Shown here piece after piece: positions 63,891 through 64,000 of a DNA stretch of 64,000 bases. The notes beneath the pieces are model-generated. The model saw nothing but the letters and a program-made list of their open reading frames with translations. It was not told the DNA's origin and did not search any database. Numbering within the stretch: position 1 is the first letter of the stretch; every line of letters starts with the position of its first letter. This stretch comes from Ricinus communis (lineage: Eukaryota > Streptophyta > Magnoliopsida > Malpighiales > Euphorbiaceae). A program made the position numbers and the translations under genes. The stretch is from positions 682,001 to 746,000 of the forward strand of contig NC_063261.1 of NCBI RefSeq assembly GCF_019578655.1, read 5' to 3'.

Positions 63891-64000
63891 TGAGCTATTT
63901 ATGCAGCTACAATCTAAGGCAGTGAACCTATCGATGCAGACTAGCACTAATGGCAAGTATCAAGGTCGTATTCTCAGGAAACGGTGAACCTAGAACTACT
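63891..64000 (-). mobile_element. Athila-type LTR end, minus strand, runs off window
   Basis: Read on the minus strand it ends TGCATAAATAGCTCA at 63891, preceded by GATACTTGCCATTAGTGCTAG and TCACCGTTTCCTGAGAATACG. The same order of phrases occurs at the end of the LTR at 35281-36783 (GGGATACG, GATACTTGCCA). So a related element or solo LTR inserted in the RT in opposite orientation. Confidence 0.7.

Overview
This is a repeat-dense nuclear window from a flowering plant, most likely a eudicot. A rosid such as a member of the Euphorbiaceae is possible, but the sequence alone does not settle this. The eukaryotic character is clear from a spliced six-exon gene, TG...CA long terminal repeats (LTRs) with tRNA primer sites, and a large block of decayed organellar DNA.

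Only two genes look functional. A single-exon type-II membrane glycosyltransferase (GT4-like, 496 aa) lies at 20391-21881 (+). A six-exon chloroplast-type Nudix hydrolase (NUDT26-like, 237 aa) lies at 23235-28201 (-). They are convergent and unrelated in function.

Left part (1-19440): a deletion-derivative Ty3/gypsy element (523-11599) has a 3' LTR swollen to 6.9 kb by four tandem copies of a ~0.97 kb LTR segment. One copy carries a minus-strand fragment of an Athila-type LTR. Next comes a ~292-bp AT-rich tandem repeat into which a 6.4-kb Ty1/copia element inserted (target-site duplication, TSD, GTTAC). That copia element was itself invaded within gag.

Middle (28200-37840): AT-rich intergenic DNA includes a 0.95-kb foldback element, a cluster of telobox motifs and a second gypsy deletion derivative. 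After these come the 5' LTR, primer site and gag of an Athila-type Ty3/gypsy element.

Right part (37843-61811): the Athila gag is cut by about 24 kb of organellar DNA and resumes almost at the next codon at 61811, running through zinc-knuckle, protease and the start of reverse transcriptase. The insertion holds a matK scrap and a colinear, inverted plastid segment (rpl33, psaJ, trnP, trnW, petG, petL, psbE-F-L-J, petA, cemA, ycf4, rbcL, atpB, atpE). It lacks accD, psaI and most of atpB. Shuffled pieces follow: clpP exon 1, a second cemA start, rpoC1, a second petL-psbE spacer, and mitochondrial ccmFN plus mitochondrial-looking spacer. Nearly all organellar genes carry stops, mostly from C-to-T/G-to-A changes. 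The block was later hit by a hAT-type element (8-bp TSD) and a solo LTR (5-bp TSD). The window ends inside another minus-strand Athila-type LTR that interrupts the RT.

The window therefore records a layered insertion history. I found no gene cluster suggesting a new biochemical or defence system.
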